NCBI RefSeq assembly: GCF_006517435.1
Contig: NZ_VHQG01000001.1
Span: forward strand, 1,088,563 to 1,152,562
Source: Schumannella soli
GTDB taxonomy: Bacteria; Actinomycetota; Actinomycetes; Actinomycetales; Microbacteriaceae
Length of the DNA stretch: 64,000 nt
Direction of reading: 5' to 3'
In this document: positions 56,831 to 64,000 of the stretch, one piece after another
Numbering within the stretch: position 1 is the first letter of the stretch
Layout: the number at the start of each line of letters is the position of its first letter
Translations under genes and position numbers: made by a program
The notes under the pieces: generated by a model
Database searches by the model: none
The model's input: the letters and a program-made list of their open reading frames with translations, nothing else
What the model was told of the DNA's origin: nothing

Positions 56831-58510
56831 ATGAGCGCAGGCAGCGACGTCGCCCTGCCGCCCTTGCGCGCCGCGATCCGCGGCGCGACCGCCGAGGAGA
56901 TCTCCGACAGCATCCGCGACCTCATCGACATCGGTGACCTGCTTCCCGGAGCGGCGCTCCCGCCCGTGCGCGCGCTGGCCGAGACGCTCGGCGTGAATCG
57001 CAACACCGTCGTCGCCGCCTACCGACGACTCGCGCTGGCCGGCGCCGTCGTCACGGCCGGACGCGGCGGCACGTCGGTCGCGCATTCCTTCGCCCTCCCG
57101 GAAGAAGGGACCCAGCGCATCCACGCTGCTCCGGCTGACGTGCGCGACATCGGGCACGGCAACCCCGACCCGCGCCTGCTGCCCGACCTGCTGGCCGCCG
57201 CGGCGCGTCTCGCCGCCGGGCCCGCCGTGACTGCCGAGCCGGTCGAGCCGGTCTGGCCCGCCGCATCCGCGGGCGTGGCAGCCACCGCGTCCGAGCCCGC
57301 CGCATCCACCCCCGTCGTCTACGGCGCCCCGGCGCTCGATCCCGCCCTCGCCGCCTGGGCCCGCCCGTGGATCGCCGCCGGCCGCCCCGACGAGCCGGAT
57401 CTCGCCCTCACGGTCGCGAGCGGCGCCGTGGATGCGGTCGAGCGCCTGCTCGCCCAGCACCTCACGCACGGGGACGCGATCGCGCTCGAGGATCCCTGCT
57501 TCCTCGCGAGCATCGCCACCTCGCGGCAGCTCGGCCACCGCATCGTGCCCGTGCCGGTCGACGCCGAGGGGATGACGCCTGACGGTCTCGAGCGCGCGCT
57601 CGCCGCGGGGGTGCGCGCGGTCGTGCTCACGCCGCGCGCGCACAACCCCACCGGCGCGAGTCTCAGCGCCGCCCGGGCCGACGCGCTGCGCGGCATCCTC
57701 GCCGGGCATCCGCGTGTGCTCGTGATCGAAGACGATCACTTCTCCGAGCTCGCGACCGCGCCGTACCGCACGGTCGTGCCGCGCGGGCACCGGCGTTGGG
57801 CGCTCGTGCGCTCGGTGTCGAAGTTCCTCGGACCCGACCTGCGCCTCGCGGTCATCGCCTCCGATCCCGCGTCGGGCGAGCGCCTCGCCTCCCGTCTCAG
57901 CGGCGGCACCACCTGGGTGAGTCACCTGCTGCAGCGGCTCGCGGCATCCCTCGCGACGGATGCCGGCGTGCGCTGGCAGGTCGCCGCCGCCCGCGAGCAC
58001 TACCGGGCGCGAAACCGGCGTGCGGCCGAGGTGCTGACCTCGGCGCTGGCCTCGCCGGAGCTGCGCGAGATCGTGCCCGGCGCGCGCGTCCAGGCCGGTG
58101 ACGGGCTCAACGTCTGGGTGGATCTGGCCCCGGCCCCGGGCGAGAGACCATCTCACGGAGCTGCTGTGACGGATGAGGCGGATGAGCCTCGTCCGTCCCA
58201 CGAGTCACAGCGACTCCGCGAGATCGTCACGGGGACCGGTGGCGCGCCCACCCCGCCGACCGGCGCCGCCGTCACCGCGGCCCTGCACGAGCGCGGGTGG
58301 CGCGCCCGCCTCGGCGCCGACTTCGCCCTGGACGCGGCCACCGGCATCCACGCGATCCGCCTCACCATCCACGAGCTCGACGACACCCAGCTGGCGGCGC
58401 TCGCCGCCGACCTGGTCGAGGCCGTGCGTGCGGCGAGCGGTGCGACCCCGCCATCCACGACCACCGCGCCCCGCGGCTCGACCACCCCTTCGAGAGGAGA
58501 CGTCGCATGA
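56831..58510 (+). CDS. MocR-type (GntR/aminotransferase) transcriptional regulator
   Basis: Encodes 559 residues from ATG 56831 (GGAGG 5 nt upstream). An N-terminal GntR winged helix (ISDSIRDLIDIGDLLPGAALPPVRALAETLGVNRNTVVAAYRRLALAGAVVTAGRGGTSV, about 25-85) is followed by a fold-type I aminotransferase domain (LTPRAHNPTGASLSAARADALR, VIEDDHFSEL, SVSKFLGPDLRLAVIASDP, with the PLP Lys in SVSK). MocR proteins sense PLP-amino acid adducts and often activate the neighbouring aminotransferase. It overlaps gabT by 4 nt, so it likely controls GABA use. An Ala/Pro-rich insert near 125-160 makes it longer than usual. Confidence 0.9.
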   Translation: MSAGSDVALPPLRAAIRGATAEEISDSIRDLIDIGDLLPGAALPPVRALAETLGVNRNTVVAAYRRLALAGAVVTAGRGGTSVAHSFALPEEGTQRIHAAPADVRDIGHGNPDPRLLPDLLAAAARLAAGPAVTAEPVEPVWPAASAGVAATASEPAASTPVVYGAPALDPALAAWARPWIAAGRPDEPDLALTVASGAVDAVERLLAQHLTHGDAIALEDPCFLASIATSRQLGHRIVPVPVDAEGMTPDGLERALAAGVRAVVLTPRAHNPTGASLSAARADALRGILAGHPRVLVIEDDHFSELATAPYRTVVPRGHRRWALVRSVSKFLGPDLRLAVIASDPASGERLASRLSGGTTWVSHLLQRLAASLATDAGVRWQVAAAREHYRARNRRAAEVLTSALASPELREIVPGARVQAGDGLNVWVDLAPAPGERPSHGAAVTDEADEPRPSHESQRLREIVTGTGGAPTPPTGAAVTAALHERGWRARLGADFALDAATGIHAIRLTIHELDDTQLAALAADLVEAVRAASGATPPSTTTAPRGSTTPSRGDVA

Positions 58511-59874
58511 CGCTCACCGACCCCGTCAGCTCGACCACGAGCACCGCCGGCAGCACCCCCGCCGACGACCGCCCCCTGCTGCGCACCGAGATTCCCGGCC
58601 CGCGCAGCCGCGAGCTGCACGAGCGCCGCCTCGCCGTCGTGCCGCGCGGCGCCGCCTGGACGCTGCCCGTCTACATCGACCACGCCGATGGCGCGTGGAT
58701 CGTGGACGTCGACGGCAACCGCCTGCTCGACCTCGGCGCCGGCATCGGCGTCACCACGATCGGCCACGCGAACTCCGGGGTGGCGGATGCGGCGAGTGAA
58801 CAGCTGCGCAAGGTCACCCACACGCTCTTCACGATCACCCCCTACGAGGGCTACGTGCGCCTCGCCGAGCTGCTCGCCGAGCGCACGCCCGGCGGCTTCG
58901 CGAAGAAGACGCTGCTCGTGAACTCGGGCGCCGAGGCGGTCGAGAACGCCGTCAAGATCGCGCGCCGCCACACCGGACGCCGCGCCGTCGCCGCGCTCGA
59001 CCACGCCTTCCACGGACGCACGAACCTGACCAGCGCAATGAACCACAAGGCCGCGCCCTACGCGAGCGGGTTCGGGCCGCTCGCGCCCGACATCCACCGG
59101 GTTCCGAACAGCTACCCCTTCCGCGACGGGCTCACCGGCGCCGAGGCGGCGGCCCGCACGATCGCCTACCTCGAGCAGCGCATCGGAACGCGCGACCTCG
59201 CGGCCGTCGTCGCCGAGCCGATCCAGGGCGAGGGCGGCTTCATCGTGCCCGCCGAGGGCTACCTCACGGCGCTGCAGGAGTGGGCGACCGCGAACGGCGT
59301 CGTCTTCGTCGCCGACGAGGTGCAGTCGGGCATGGGCCGCACCGGCACCTGGTTCGCGAGCGAGCTGTTCGGTCTCGAGCCCGACCTCGTCACGACCGCG
59401 AAGGGGATCGCCGGCGGCCTCCCGCTCGCCGGCGTCACGGGACGCGCCGAGATCATGGACGCCGCCGACCCGGGCGGACTCGGCGGCACCTTCGGCGGCA
59501 ACCCGGTCTCGATCGCCGCGGCGCTGTCGGTGTTCGAGCAGCTGGCGACCGGCGAACCTCTCGCGGCGGCGAACCGCATCGGCGAGGTGCTCACGGCGGG
59601 GCTGCGCGCGCTGGCTGCGAAGCACGACGTCATCGGCGACGTGCGCGGGCACGGCGCGATGATCGCGTTCGAGCTGACCGAGCCGGGCACGACCATCCCC
59701 ATCCCGGGTCTCGCCGGTCGCATCTCGCAGTTCGCGGGGGAGCGCGGCGTGCTGCTGCTGACCGCCGGAAGCGACGGCAACGTCATCCGCTTCCTTCCCC
59801 CGCTCGCCGTCACCGACGGCCAGCTCGCCTACGCCCTCGAGGTCATCGACGAGGCGCTCGCCGCGCTGCTCTGA
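58507..59874 (+). CDS. gabT: 4-aminobutyrate aminotransferase
   Basis: Encodes 455 residues, class III aminotransferase. VDGNRLLDLGAGIGVTTIGHANSGV, LLVNSGAEAVENAVKIARRHTGRR, VAALDHAFHGRTNLTSAMNHK, VAEPIQGEGGFIVPAEGY, VFVADEVQSGMGRTGTWFA and TTAKGIAGGLPLAGVTG (PLP Lys) match GabT closely. Transfers the amino group of GABA to 2-oxoglutarate, giving succinic semialdehyde. The next enzyme (gabD) is not in the window. The ATG overlaps the mocR stop (ATGA). The gene is followed by three palindromic repeats. Confidence 0.93.
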   Translation: MTLTDPVSSTTSTAGSTPADDRPLLRTEIPGPRSRELHERRLAVVPRGAAWTLPVYIDHADGAWIVDVDGNRLLDLGAGIGVTTIGHANSGVADAASEQLRKVTHTLFTITPYEGYVRLAELLAERTPGGFAKKTLLVNSGAEAVENAVKIARRHTGRRAVAALDHAFHGRTNLTSAMNHKAAPYASGFGPLAPDIHRVPNSYPFRDGLTGAEAAARTIAYLEQRIGTRDLAAVVAEPIQGEGGFIVPAEGYLTALQEWATANGVVFVADEVQSGMGRTGTWFASELFGLEPDLVTTAKGIAGGLPLAGVTGRAEIMDAADPGGLGGTFGGNPVSIAAALSVFEQLATGEPLAAANRIGEVLTAGLRALAAKHDVIGDVRGHGAMIAFELTEPGTTIPIPGLAGRISQFAGERGVLLLTAGSDGNVIRFLPPLAVTDGQLAYALEVIDEALAALL

Positions 59875-59921
59875 CCCGGGCCGGATGCGCAGCCGTTCCC
59901 GCTCGCGCTCACCAAGGGCGT

Positions 59922-59977
59922 GAGTTGCCCACTTCGGTCGGGTTGGGGCCTCCTATCCCGGCAGAAGCGGGCAACTC
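59922..59977. repeat. GAGTTGCCC palindrome, unit 1
   Basis: GAGTTGCCC ... GGGCAACTC with interior acttcggtcgggttggggcc and tcctatcccg, shared almost exactly with unit 3. Confidence 0.8.
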
Positions 59978-60003
59978 GCGGAGTGCTGGCTCGGGGAGTT
60001 CCC

Positions 60004-60059
60004 GAGTTGCCCGCTTCGGCGGTGTGTCGTCGCGGGCATGCCGCGGATGCGGGCAACTC
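60004..60059. repeat. GAGTTGCCC palindrome, unit 2
   Basis: Same arms (GAGTTGCCCGC / GCGGGCAACTC), but the interior differs (ttcggcggtgtgtcgtcgcg), closer to the copy at 55647. Confidence 0.8.
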
Positions 60060-60105
60060 GCGGTGTCGGGCTCGGGTCGTGCCGGGGCAGGCTGGGCACG
60101 TCCGT

Positions 60106-60161
60106 GAGTTGCCCGCTTCGGTCGGGTTGGGGCCTCCTATGCCGTCAGAAGTGGGCGATTC
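60106..60161. repeat. GAGTTGCCC palindrome, unit 3
   Basis: Left arm GAGTTGCCCGCTTC, right arm partly decayed (gaagtgggcgattc). Interior nearly identical to unit 1 (gttggggcctcctat). Confidence 0.75.
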
Positions 60162-60197
60162 GGCGCGCTTCGGCGACCGAGCGGCAGACTGGGGTGG

Positions 60198-60731
60198 ATG
60201 CTCGAGCTCACCCTTCCCGTGACCCTGACGGCCCGCGACACCGAGGTCGAGGTGCGGCGCGCGACGCCCGCCGATGCGCCCGCGATCATCGGCCTGCTCG
60301 CCGACGACGCGATCAGCGCCTCGCGCGGCGACGTGGCCGCCGACGAGGACGCGCCCGCGTACCTCGCCGCGCTCGAGCAGATCCTCGCCGACCCGGCCAA
60401 CGACCTCGTCGTGGCGGTCGAGCGCAGCACCGGCGCTGACCCTCAGGGTGACATCGTCGGCACGCTGCAGCTCACGCGCATCCCCGGAATGGCCCGCCGC
60501 GGTGCGACCCGCCTGACCGTCGAGGCCATACGGGTGCGCAGCGACCGCCGCTCGTCGGGCATCGGCGGCGCGCTGATGCGCTGGGTCGTTGAGCGGGCGG
60601 CGCCCGAACTCGGCGTCGCGCTGGTGCAGCTGACCTCGCACGTCGACCGGGTGGATGCGCACCGCTTCTACGAGCGCCTCGGCTTCGAGCGCTCGCACGC
60701 CGGCTTCAAGATCGCGATCCCCGCGCGCTGA
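60198..60731 (+). CDS. GNAT-family N-acetyltransferase
   Basis: Encodes 177 residues. VEVRRATPADAPAIIGLLADDAI begins the fold. VGTLQLTRIPGMARRGATRLTVEAIRVRSDRRSSGIGGALMRWVVERA holds the acetyl-CoA-binding R-x-x-G-I/G-G loop, and DAHRFYERLGFERSHAGFKI is the typical end. The acceptor substrate is unknown. ATG 60198 has GGGGTGG immediately before it and CAGACT 7 nt upstream, so either a Shine-Dalgarno or leaderless start is possible. It converges on leuA with a perfect 19-bp palindrome between. Confidence 0.88.
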   Translation: MLELTLPVTLTARDTEVEVRRATPADAPAIIGLLADDAISASRGDVAADEDAPAYLAALEQILADPANDLVVAVERSTGADPQGDIVGTLQLTRIPGMARRGATRLTVEAIRVRSDRRSSGIGGALMRWVVERAAPELGVALVQLTSHVDRVDAHRFYERLGFERSHAGFKIAIPAR

Positions 60732-60744
60732 CCCGGAACCCCCG

Positions 60745-60801
60745 CGATTCTTCAGTTCGCGTCGCTCTCGATGACCCTGAGGGACGCGAACTGAAGAATC
60801 G
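60745..60801. terminator. Perfect 19-bp palindrome between convergent GNAT and leuA genes
   Basis: CGATTCTTCAGTTCGCGTC (60745-60763) and its exact complement at 60783-60801, 19-nt loop. Less GC-rich than the other elements. A candidate bidirectional terminator. Confidence 0.75.
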
Positions 60802-60818
60802 AGCTCGGGGCGGGGGAG

Positions 60819-62825
60819 TCAGCGTCGTGCGAGCACGCGTTCGGCCGCGGCGGTCACGGCGCGCGCGGATGCCGTCAGCACCGAACGGTCGCGTCCGGCC
60901 GCCCAGCTCGCCGCGCCGCCGACACCGTCGCCGCCCCCATCCGCCGCCCCGTCCCGGAACTCGATCAGCGTCAGCGCCTCGCTGTCGCTGCCCGCGGTGA
61001 GCGAGGTCGTGTGCAGCGACAGCACCTCGACGTGGATGCCCGCCGCGCCCAGCACCGAGGTCACCGCTTCGACCGGGCCGACGCCGTCGAGTTCGGCAGC
61101 GTGCTCGACCCCGTCGACGCGTACGGCGACCCGGATGCGCCCGGCCGATCCCGAGTCCGTCGTCAGGAGCGTCAGCTCGACCCGCGCGCCCGGTGCCGCA
61201 GCACGAGCACCAGTGCCAGCGCCAGCATCCGCACCCGCCGTGACCGCGCCCGGGCGACCAGCACCGGGGCCGGCCTCCCCGGCGCCGCCCCCCGGAACCC
61301 CCAGGTACGCCCGCTCGAACACGCTCCACAGCCCCGCCGCATCCACCTCGAGCCCGCTCGCGTCGGTCGCGCGCTGCACGTGCCGGGCGAAATCGATCTG
61401 CGCCCGCCGCGGCAGCTCGATCCCGTAGGCGTCGGCGAGCAGGTAGGCCATGCCGCCCTTGCCCGACTGCGAGTTGACGCGGATCACGGCGTCGTAGCTG
61501 CGTCCGAGGTCGGCCGGGTCGATCGGCAGGTAGGGCACGCGCCAGTCGAGCTGCGACGACGGAACGCCCGAGGCGATCGCGCGGGCGCGGTGCTCGGCCA
61601 GGCCCTTGCTGATGGCGTCCTGGTGGGTTCCGCTGAACGCCGTGTGCACGAGGTCGCCGACGTAGGGATGCCGCGGGTGCACCTCGATGCGGTTCGCGTG
61701 CTCGACGACGCGGCGCACCTCGTCGATCTGCGAGAAGTCGATCATCGGGTCGACGCCCTGCGCGTGCAGGTTGAGCGCGAGCGTGACGAGGTCGACGTTG
61801 CCGGTGCGCTCGCCGTTGCCGAACAGGCAGCCCTCGACGCGCTGGGCCCCGGCGAGCACGGCGAGCTCGGCGCAGGCGACGCCGGTTCCACGGTCGTTGT
61901 GCGGGTGCACCGAGAGGATGACGCCGTCGCGCCGGGCGAGGTTGCGGTGCATCCACTCGATCTGGTCGGCGTAGACGTTCGGGGTCGCGATCTCGACGGT
62001 CGCGGGCAGATTGAGGATCACCGGGCGCTCGGGGCGCGCATCCCACCGCTCGGTCACCGCGTCGCAGACCTCGAGCACGTAGCCGGGCTCGGTCAGGTTG
62101 AACACCTCGGGCGAGAACTCGAATCGCACGTTCGGCAGGTCGCCGGCGGCGCGAAGCACGTCGTCGGCGGCGGCGAGGATGAGGGCCTTCAGCTCGGCAC
62201 GATCCCGACCGAGCACGACGTCGCGCCAGGTCGGCGCGGTGGCGGTGTAGAGGTGGACGACGACCTCGTTGCGCAGCCCCCGGATCGACTCGACGGTGCG
62301 CTCGATGAGGTCGCGCCGCGCGGCCGTGAAGACGACGATCGTGACGTGCTCGGGTGCGATCGGGGCGGGATCCGGGGTCGAGGTCGACCCGCCGCCGTTC
62401 ACCGCGCGCTCTCCGCTCTCGGCGAGCAGTCGCACGAAGTCGAAGTCGGTCTGGGATGCGCTCGGGTACCCGACCTCGATCTCGGTGTAGCCGATGCGCA
62501 CCATGAGCTCGAAGAGGGCGCGCTTGCGGGCGGGATCCATGGGTTCGGCGAGCGCCTGGTTGCCGTCGCGCAGATCGACCGGAACCCAGAGCGGCGCGAC
62601 CGTCGTGTGCCGGTCGGGCCAGGTGCGCGGCGCGGCGCTCGCCGCGGCGAGCGGCACCTCGACGCGGTCGACGACGCTGCGGTAGCGGTGCGACGGCATG
62701 CCCGAGGGGCGCTGGCGATTCCAGGCCGGGGCGGGACGCGCGGCGACGGGAGCTCCCGGCGCGGCGGAAGAAGCGGGTGCAGCGGCGGTGGGAGCCGCGG
62801 AAGAGGCGGGTGCGGTGCTGGTCAT
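60819..62825 (-). CDS. leuA: 2-isopropylmalate synthase
   Basis: Encodes 668 residues from ATG 62825. First committed step of leucine synthesis, acetyl-CoA plus 2-oxoisovalerate. [32 protein letters not shown] (metal Asp), [66 protein letters not shown] (metal His-x-H region) and a C-terminal LeuA regulatory domain are clear. An Ala-rich N-terminal tail (~50 residues) and a ~30-residue Gly/Ala insert ([16 protein letters not shown]) lead into the regulatory domain. Leucine feedback is expected from that domain. Transcription is probably also controlled by the leader peptide at 62895-62942. Confidence 0.94.
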   Translation of the reverse strand: MTSTAPASSAAPTAAAPASSAAPGAPVAARPAPAWNRQRPSGMPSHRYRSVVDRVEVPLAAASAAPRTWPDRHTTVAPLWVPVDLRDGNQALAEPMDPARKRALFELMVRIGYTEIEVGYPSASQTDFDFVRLLAESGERAVNGGGSTSTPDPAPIAPEHVTIVVFTAARRDLIERTVESIRGLRNEVVVHLYTATAPTWRDVVLGRDRAELKALILAAADDVLRAAGDLPNVRFEFSPEVFNLTEPGYVLEVCDAVTERWDARPERPVILNLPATVEIATPNVYADQIEWMHRNLARRDGVILSVHPHNDRGTGVACAELAVLAGAQRVEGCLFGNGERTGNVDLVTLALNLHAQGVDPMIDFSQIDEVRRVVEHANRIEVHPRHPYVGDLVHTAFSGTHQDAISKGLAEHRARAIASGVPSSQLDWRVPYLPIDPADLGRSYDAVIRVNSQSGKGGMAYLLADAYGIELPRRAQIDFARHVQRATDASGLEVDAAGLWSVFERAYLGVPGGGAGEAGPGAGRPGAVTAGADAGAGTGARAAAPGARVELTLLTTDSGSAGRIRVAVRVDGVEHAAELDGVGPVEAVTSVLGAAGIHVEVLSLHTTSLTAGSDSEALTLIEFRDGAADGGGDGVGGAASWAAGRDRSVLTASARAVTAAAERVLARR

Positions 62826-62894
62826 GTCGGTCGTGTCCTCGTTCGATAAGGGGTGACCGGCGCGCTTCGGCTCCACGTCGGGGAGCCGGTCTGG

Positions 62895-62942
62895 CTACAC
62901 CCCGCCGTGGCAGAGAAAGAGAAGCGAGCGCGAGAGCAGCAT
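62895..62942 (-). CDS. leuL: Leucine-rich leader peptide of leuA (attenuator)
   Basis: A 15-residue reading frame MLLSRSLLFLCHGGV, five Leu codons among the first ten, ends 69 nt before the leuA ATG. TAGCTT lies exactly 6 nt before its ATG, so the leuA mRNA would start at this codon (leaderless). Leu-rich leaders ahead of leuA are known in actinobacteria as ribosome-mediated attenuators: scarcity of Leu-tRNA stalls the ribosome and changes downstream RNA pairing. The following GC-rich segment can form hairpins (for example ccggctccccgacgtggagccg). Confidence 0.7.
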   Translation of the reverse strand: MLLSRSLLFLCHGGV

Positions 62943-62948
62943 GCGCCG

Positions 62949-62954
62949 AAGCTA
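62949..62954 (-). promoter_or_regulatory. -10 element of the leuA leader
   Basis: TAGCTT on the minus strand, 6 nt before ATG 62942. Confidence 0.5.
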
Positions 62955-63010
62955 GCACAACTCCTCAGACAAGTTGCACGCCCGGGCCGGGCCGCGAGGT
63001 CGGCTCTGGC

Positions 63011-63016
63011 TAGGCT
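63011..63016 (+). promoter_or_regulatory. -10 element of leaderless FadR-type regulator
   Basis: TAGGCT, 7 nt, ATG 63024. The divergent leuA leader promoter lies about 60 nt away. Confidence 0.5.
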
Positions 63017-63023
63017 CGCCCCT

Positions 63024-63758
63024 ATGCCTCCGACGTCCCGCGCGCGCGAGCCGCGCATCCCTCTCGCGGATCAGGCGGCATCCGCTCTGCTCGACCGCGT
63101 GCGGTCAGGGGAGTGGGAGCTCGGGCAGAAGCTGCCCGGAGAGACGACGCTCGCTCCCGAGCTCGGCGTCGGGCGCTCGACCGTTCGCGAGGCGATCCGC
63201 CAGCTCGCGGGGCGCGGCATCCTGATGACACGGCAGGGATCCGGCGTGTTCGTCGCCGCCGTCGAGCCGAGCGACGAACGGGATGCGGCCCTGCGTCGCG
63301 CCGACATCGCCGCGGTGATCGAGGGTCGCATCGCGATCGAGGCCGAGTCGGCCGCGCTCGCCGCGGAGCGTCGAACGGCGGCCGATCTGCGCGGCATCCG
63401 CTCGGCGCTCGCGGGTCGCGACGCGACCCGGCCCGAGGTCGTGCGGGCCGCCGCCCGTGATGCGCTTCCGATGCGCTCGGTGCTCGAGGCGCACGTGGAT
63501 GCCGACATCGTCTTCCACCGCGCGATCGTCGCGGCGGCGCACAACCCGGTGCTGAACCAGCTCTTCGACGCCTTCGTGCCGCGCAGTCGGCAGGCGATGG
63601 TCGACCTGCTGGTGCTGCGCGGCCCGGGCCGCTTCGGCGACGACGCCGATCACGACGTGCACGCCGTGATCGCGCAGGCCGTCGCCGACGGCGCCGCCAC
63701 GCGGGCCGCGACCCTCGTGCGCGCGCACCTGCTCGCCCTGCGCGACGCCCTCAGCTGA
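63024..63758 (+). CDS. FadR-subfamily GntR transcriptional regulator
   Basis: Encodes 244 residues. A GntR winged helix (ADQAASALLDRVRSGEWELGQKLPGETTLAPELGVGRSTVREAIRQLAGRGILMTRQGSGVFV) is followed by an FCD-type all-helical ligand domain (VIEGRIAIEAESAALAAERR; HVDADIVFHRAIVAAAHNPVLNQLF; DHDVHAVIAQAVADGAATRAATLVRAHL with metal-binding His/Asp). Members respond to organic acids or fatty acyl compounds. It is divergent from leuA, so it could affect branched-chain synthesis, but its targets cannot be read from the sequence. Confidence 0.9.
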   Translation: MPPTSRAREPRIPLADQAASALLDRVRSGEWELGQKLPGETTLAPELGVGRSTVREAIRQLAGRGILMTRQGSGVFVAAVEPSDERDAALRRADIAAVIEGRIAIEAESAALAAERRTAADLRGIRSALAGRDATRPEVVRAAARDALPMRSVLEAHVDADIVFHRAIVAAAHNPVLNQLFDAFVPRSRQAMVDLLVLRGPGRFGDDADHDVHAVIAQAVADGAATRAATLVRAHLLALRDALS

Positions 63759-63779
63759 CGCTGGCCCCGCCCCAGCACC

Positions 63780-63835
63780 GATCGGTCGCAAACTGTCGCC
63801 TGGAGTGCGCATCAGGCGACAGTTTGCGACCGATC
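63780..63835. repeat. Copy 2 of the GATCGGTCGC palindrome family (convergent junction)
   Basis: Perfect 23-bp arms (63780-63802 and 63813-63835, core GATCGGTCGCAAACTGTCGC) around a 10-nt loop. Same core as 36287-36345 except for one base per arm. Again between two convergent genes. Confidence 0.85.
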
Positions 63836-63909
63836 GATCACTGCGGATCGGGAGCAGAGGAGGGAGCGGTCAGCGAAGCCACGGGAGCCGCAGCCCAGCC
63901 CAGCCCAGC

Positions 63910-64000
63910 TCAGAACAGCGGGTGACCCGCGCCGACCTGGATGGTGGGGCCGAGCGCCGCGGCGCCGCGCAGCAGCGACTTCGGGCGGTAGCGGCGGGCC
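63910..64000 (-). CDS. C-terminal end of an unidentified protein (5' part outside window)
   Basis: The minus strand reads ARRYRPKSLLRGAAALGPT followed by IQVGAGHPLF and a stop at 63912-63910, 29 residues visible. Codon use is like the neighbours, so it is probably a real gene end convergent with the FadR-type regulator. Too short to name a family. Confidence 0.5.
   Translation of the reverse strand, partial: ARRYRPKSLLRGAAALGPTIQVGAGHPLF

Larger units (their letters stand above)
59875..60197. other. 323-nt gap filled by three GAGTTGCCC palindromes
   Basis: Between gabT and the GNAT gene. Holds three palindromic units (59922-59977, 60004-60059, 60106-60161) and little else. No reading frame there looks like a gene. 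Confidence 0.75.

Noticed and set aside
1-64000. tRNA, rRNA, IS elements, integrases or prophage genes
   Set aside because: No tRNA-like TTCGA loop with pairing arms, no transposase or integrase motif was recognised on either strand.

Overview
The window is about 70% G+C chromosomal DNA from an actinobacterium, most likely a member of the Microbacteriaceae. The case rests on codon use (frequent ggatgc/gcggatgc strings), GTG starts with GTGA/ATGA overlaps, an actinobacterial hemC-hemD-hemB-hemL order, a RamB-type regulator beside the glyoxylate shunt, a LAxTG sorting signal, and many leaderless transcripts (TAnnnT 6-7 nt before ATG/GTG). No tRNA, rRNA, IS element, prophage or CRISPR array was seen. 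Most of the window looks like ordinary core and niche-adaptation chromosome.

Layout. 1-3.5 kb: end of a heme operon (hemC', hemD, hemB, hemL). 3.6-5.9 kb: a secreted protein joining a CAP/SCP domain, a GH5 glycosidase and VCBS/FG-GAP repeats. 6.1-11.2 kb: DUF1304 protein and an AcuI-type reductase, 6-phosphofructokinase, an AlkA-like glycosylase behind a 9-codon leaderless mini-ORF, an RBBP9-type hydrolase and a thioesterase. 11.3-13.8 kb: cystine-type ABC importer. 13.9-18 kb: PutA with a large Ala/Gly insert. 18.1-19.6 kb: membrane protein and YtrA-type GntR pair. 20.1-25.4 kb: RamB-like regulator divergent from aceA-aceB and an adenylate-kinase-like gene. 25.5-36.1 kb: small regulator/effector pairs (LysR/MFS, HxlR/azoreductase, TetR/GH1 glucosidase), an Lrp regulator, an orphan siderophore-type ATPase under a probable iron box, DoxX and an acyl-CoA dehydrogenase-like protein. 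36.3-39.2 kb: repeat-rich intergenic DNA and small hydrolases. 39.3-44.5 kb: an AfsR-like regulator convergent with a DrrAB-type exporter whose upstream region has four TGACAGC direct repeats. 45.3-55.6 kb: a 2053-residue sortase-anchored repeat protein followed by a nonulosonate-type set (cytidylyltransferase-HAD fusion, short NeuB, DUF6716-like glycosyltransferase). 55.8-64 kb: glutamine amidotransferase, MocR/GabT, GNAT, leuA with a leucine leader peptide, FadR-type regulator, and the end of an unidentified gene.

How the parts work together. Several blocks read as self-contained modules: heme precursor synthesis; acetate/glyoxylate growth under RamB; proline and GABA catabolism; a surface module in which a cell-wall-anchored fibrillar protein lies beside enzymes that would make and transfer a CMP-activated nonulosonic acid; and an exporter next to a SARP/AfsR-like sensor.

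A second level of organisation is non-coding. Nearly every convergent gene junction, and several tandem ones, carries a long perfect or near-perfect GC-rich palindrome without a clear U tract. Some of these belong to multi-copy families within the window: GATCGGTCGC..., GCGGATACTG... and GAGTTGCCCGC.... These palindromes, the CAP-GH5 fusion, the degenerate HAD domain on the cytidylyltransferase, the direct repeats at the exporter and the leucine leader are the observations most worth following.
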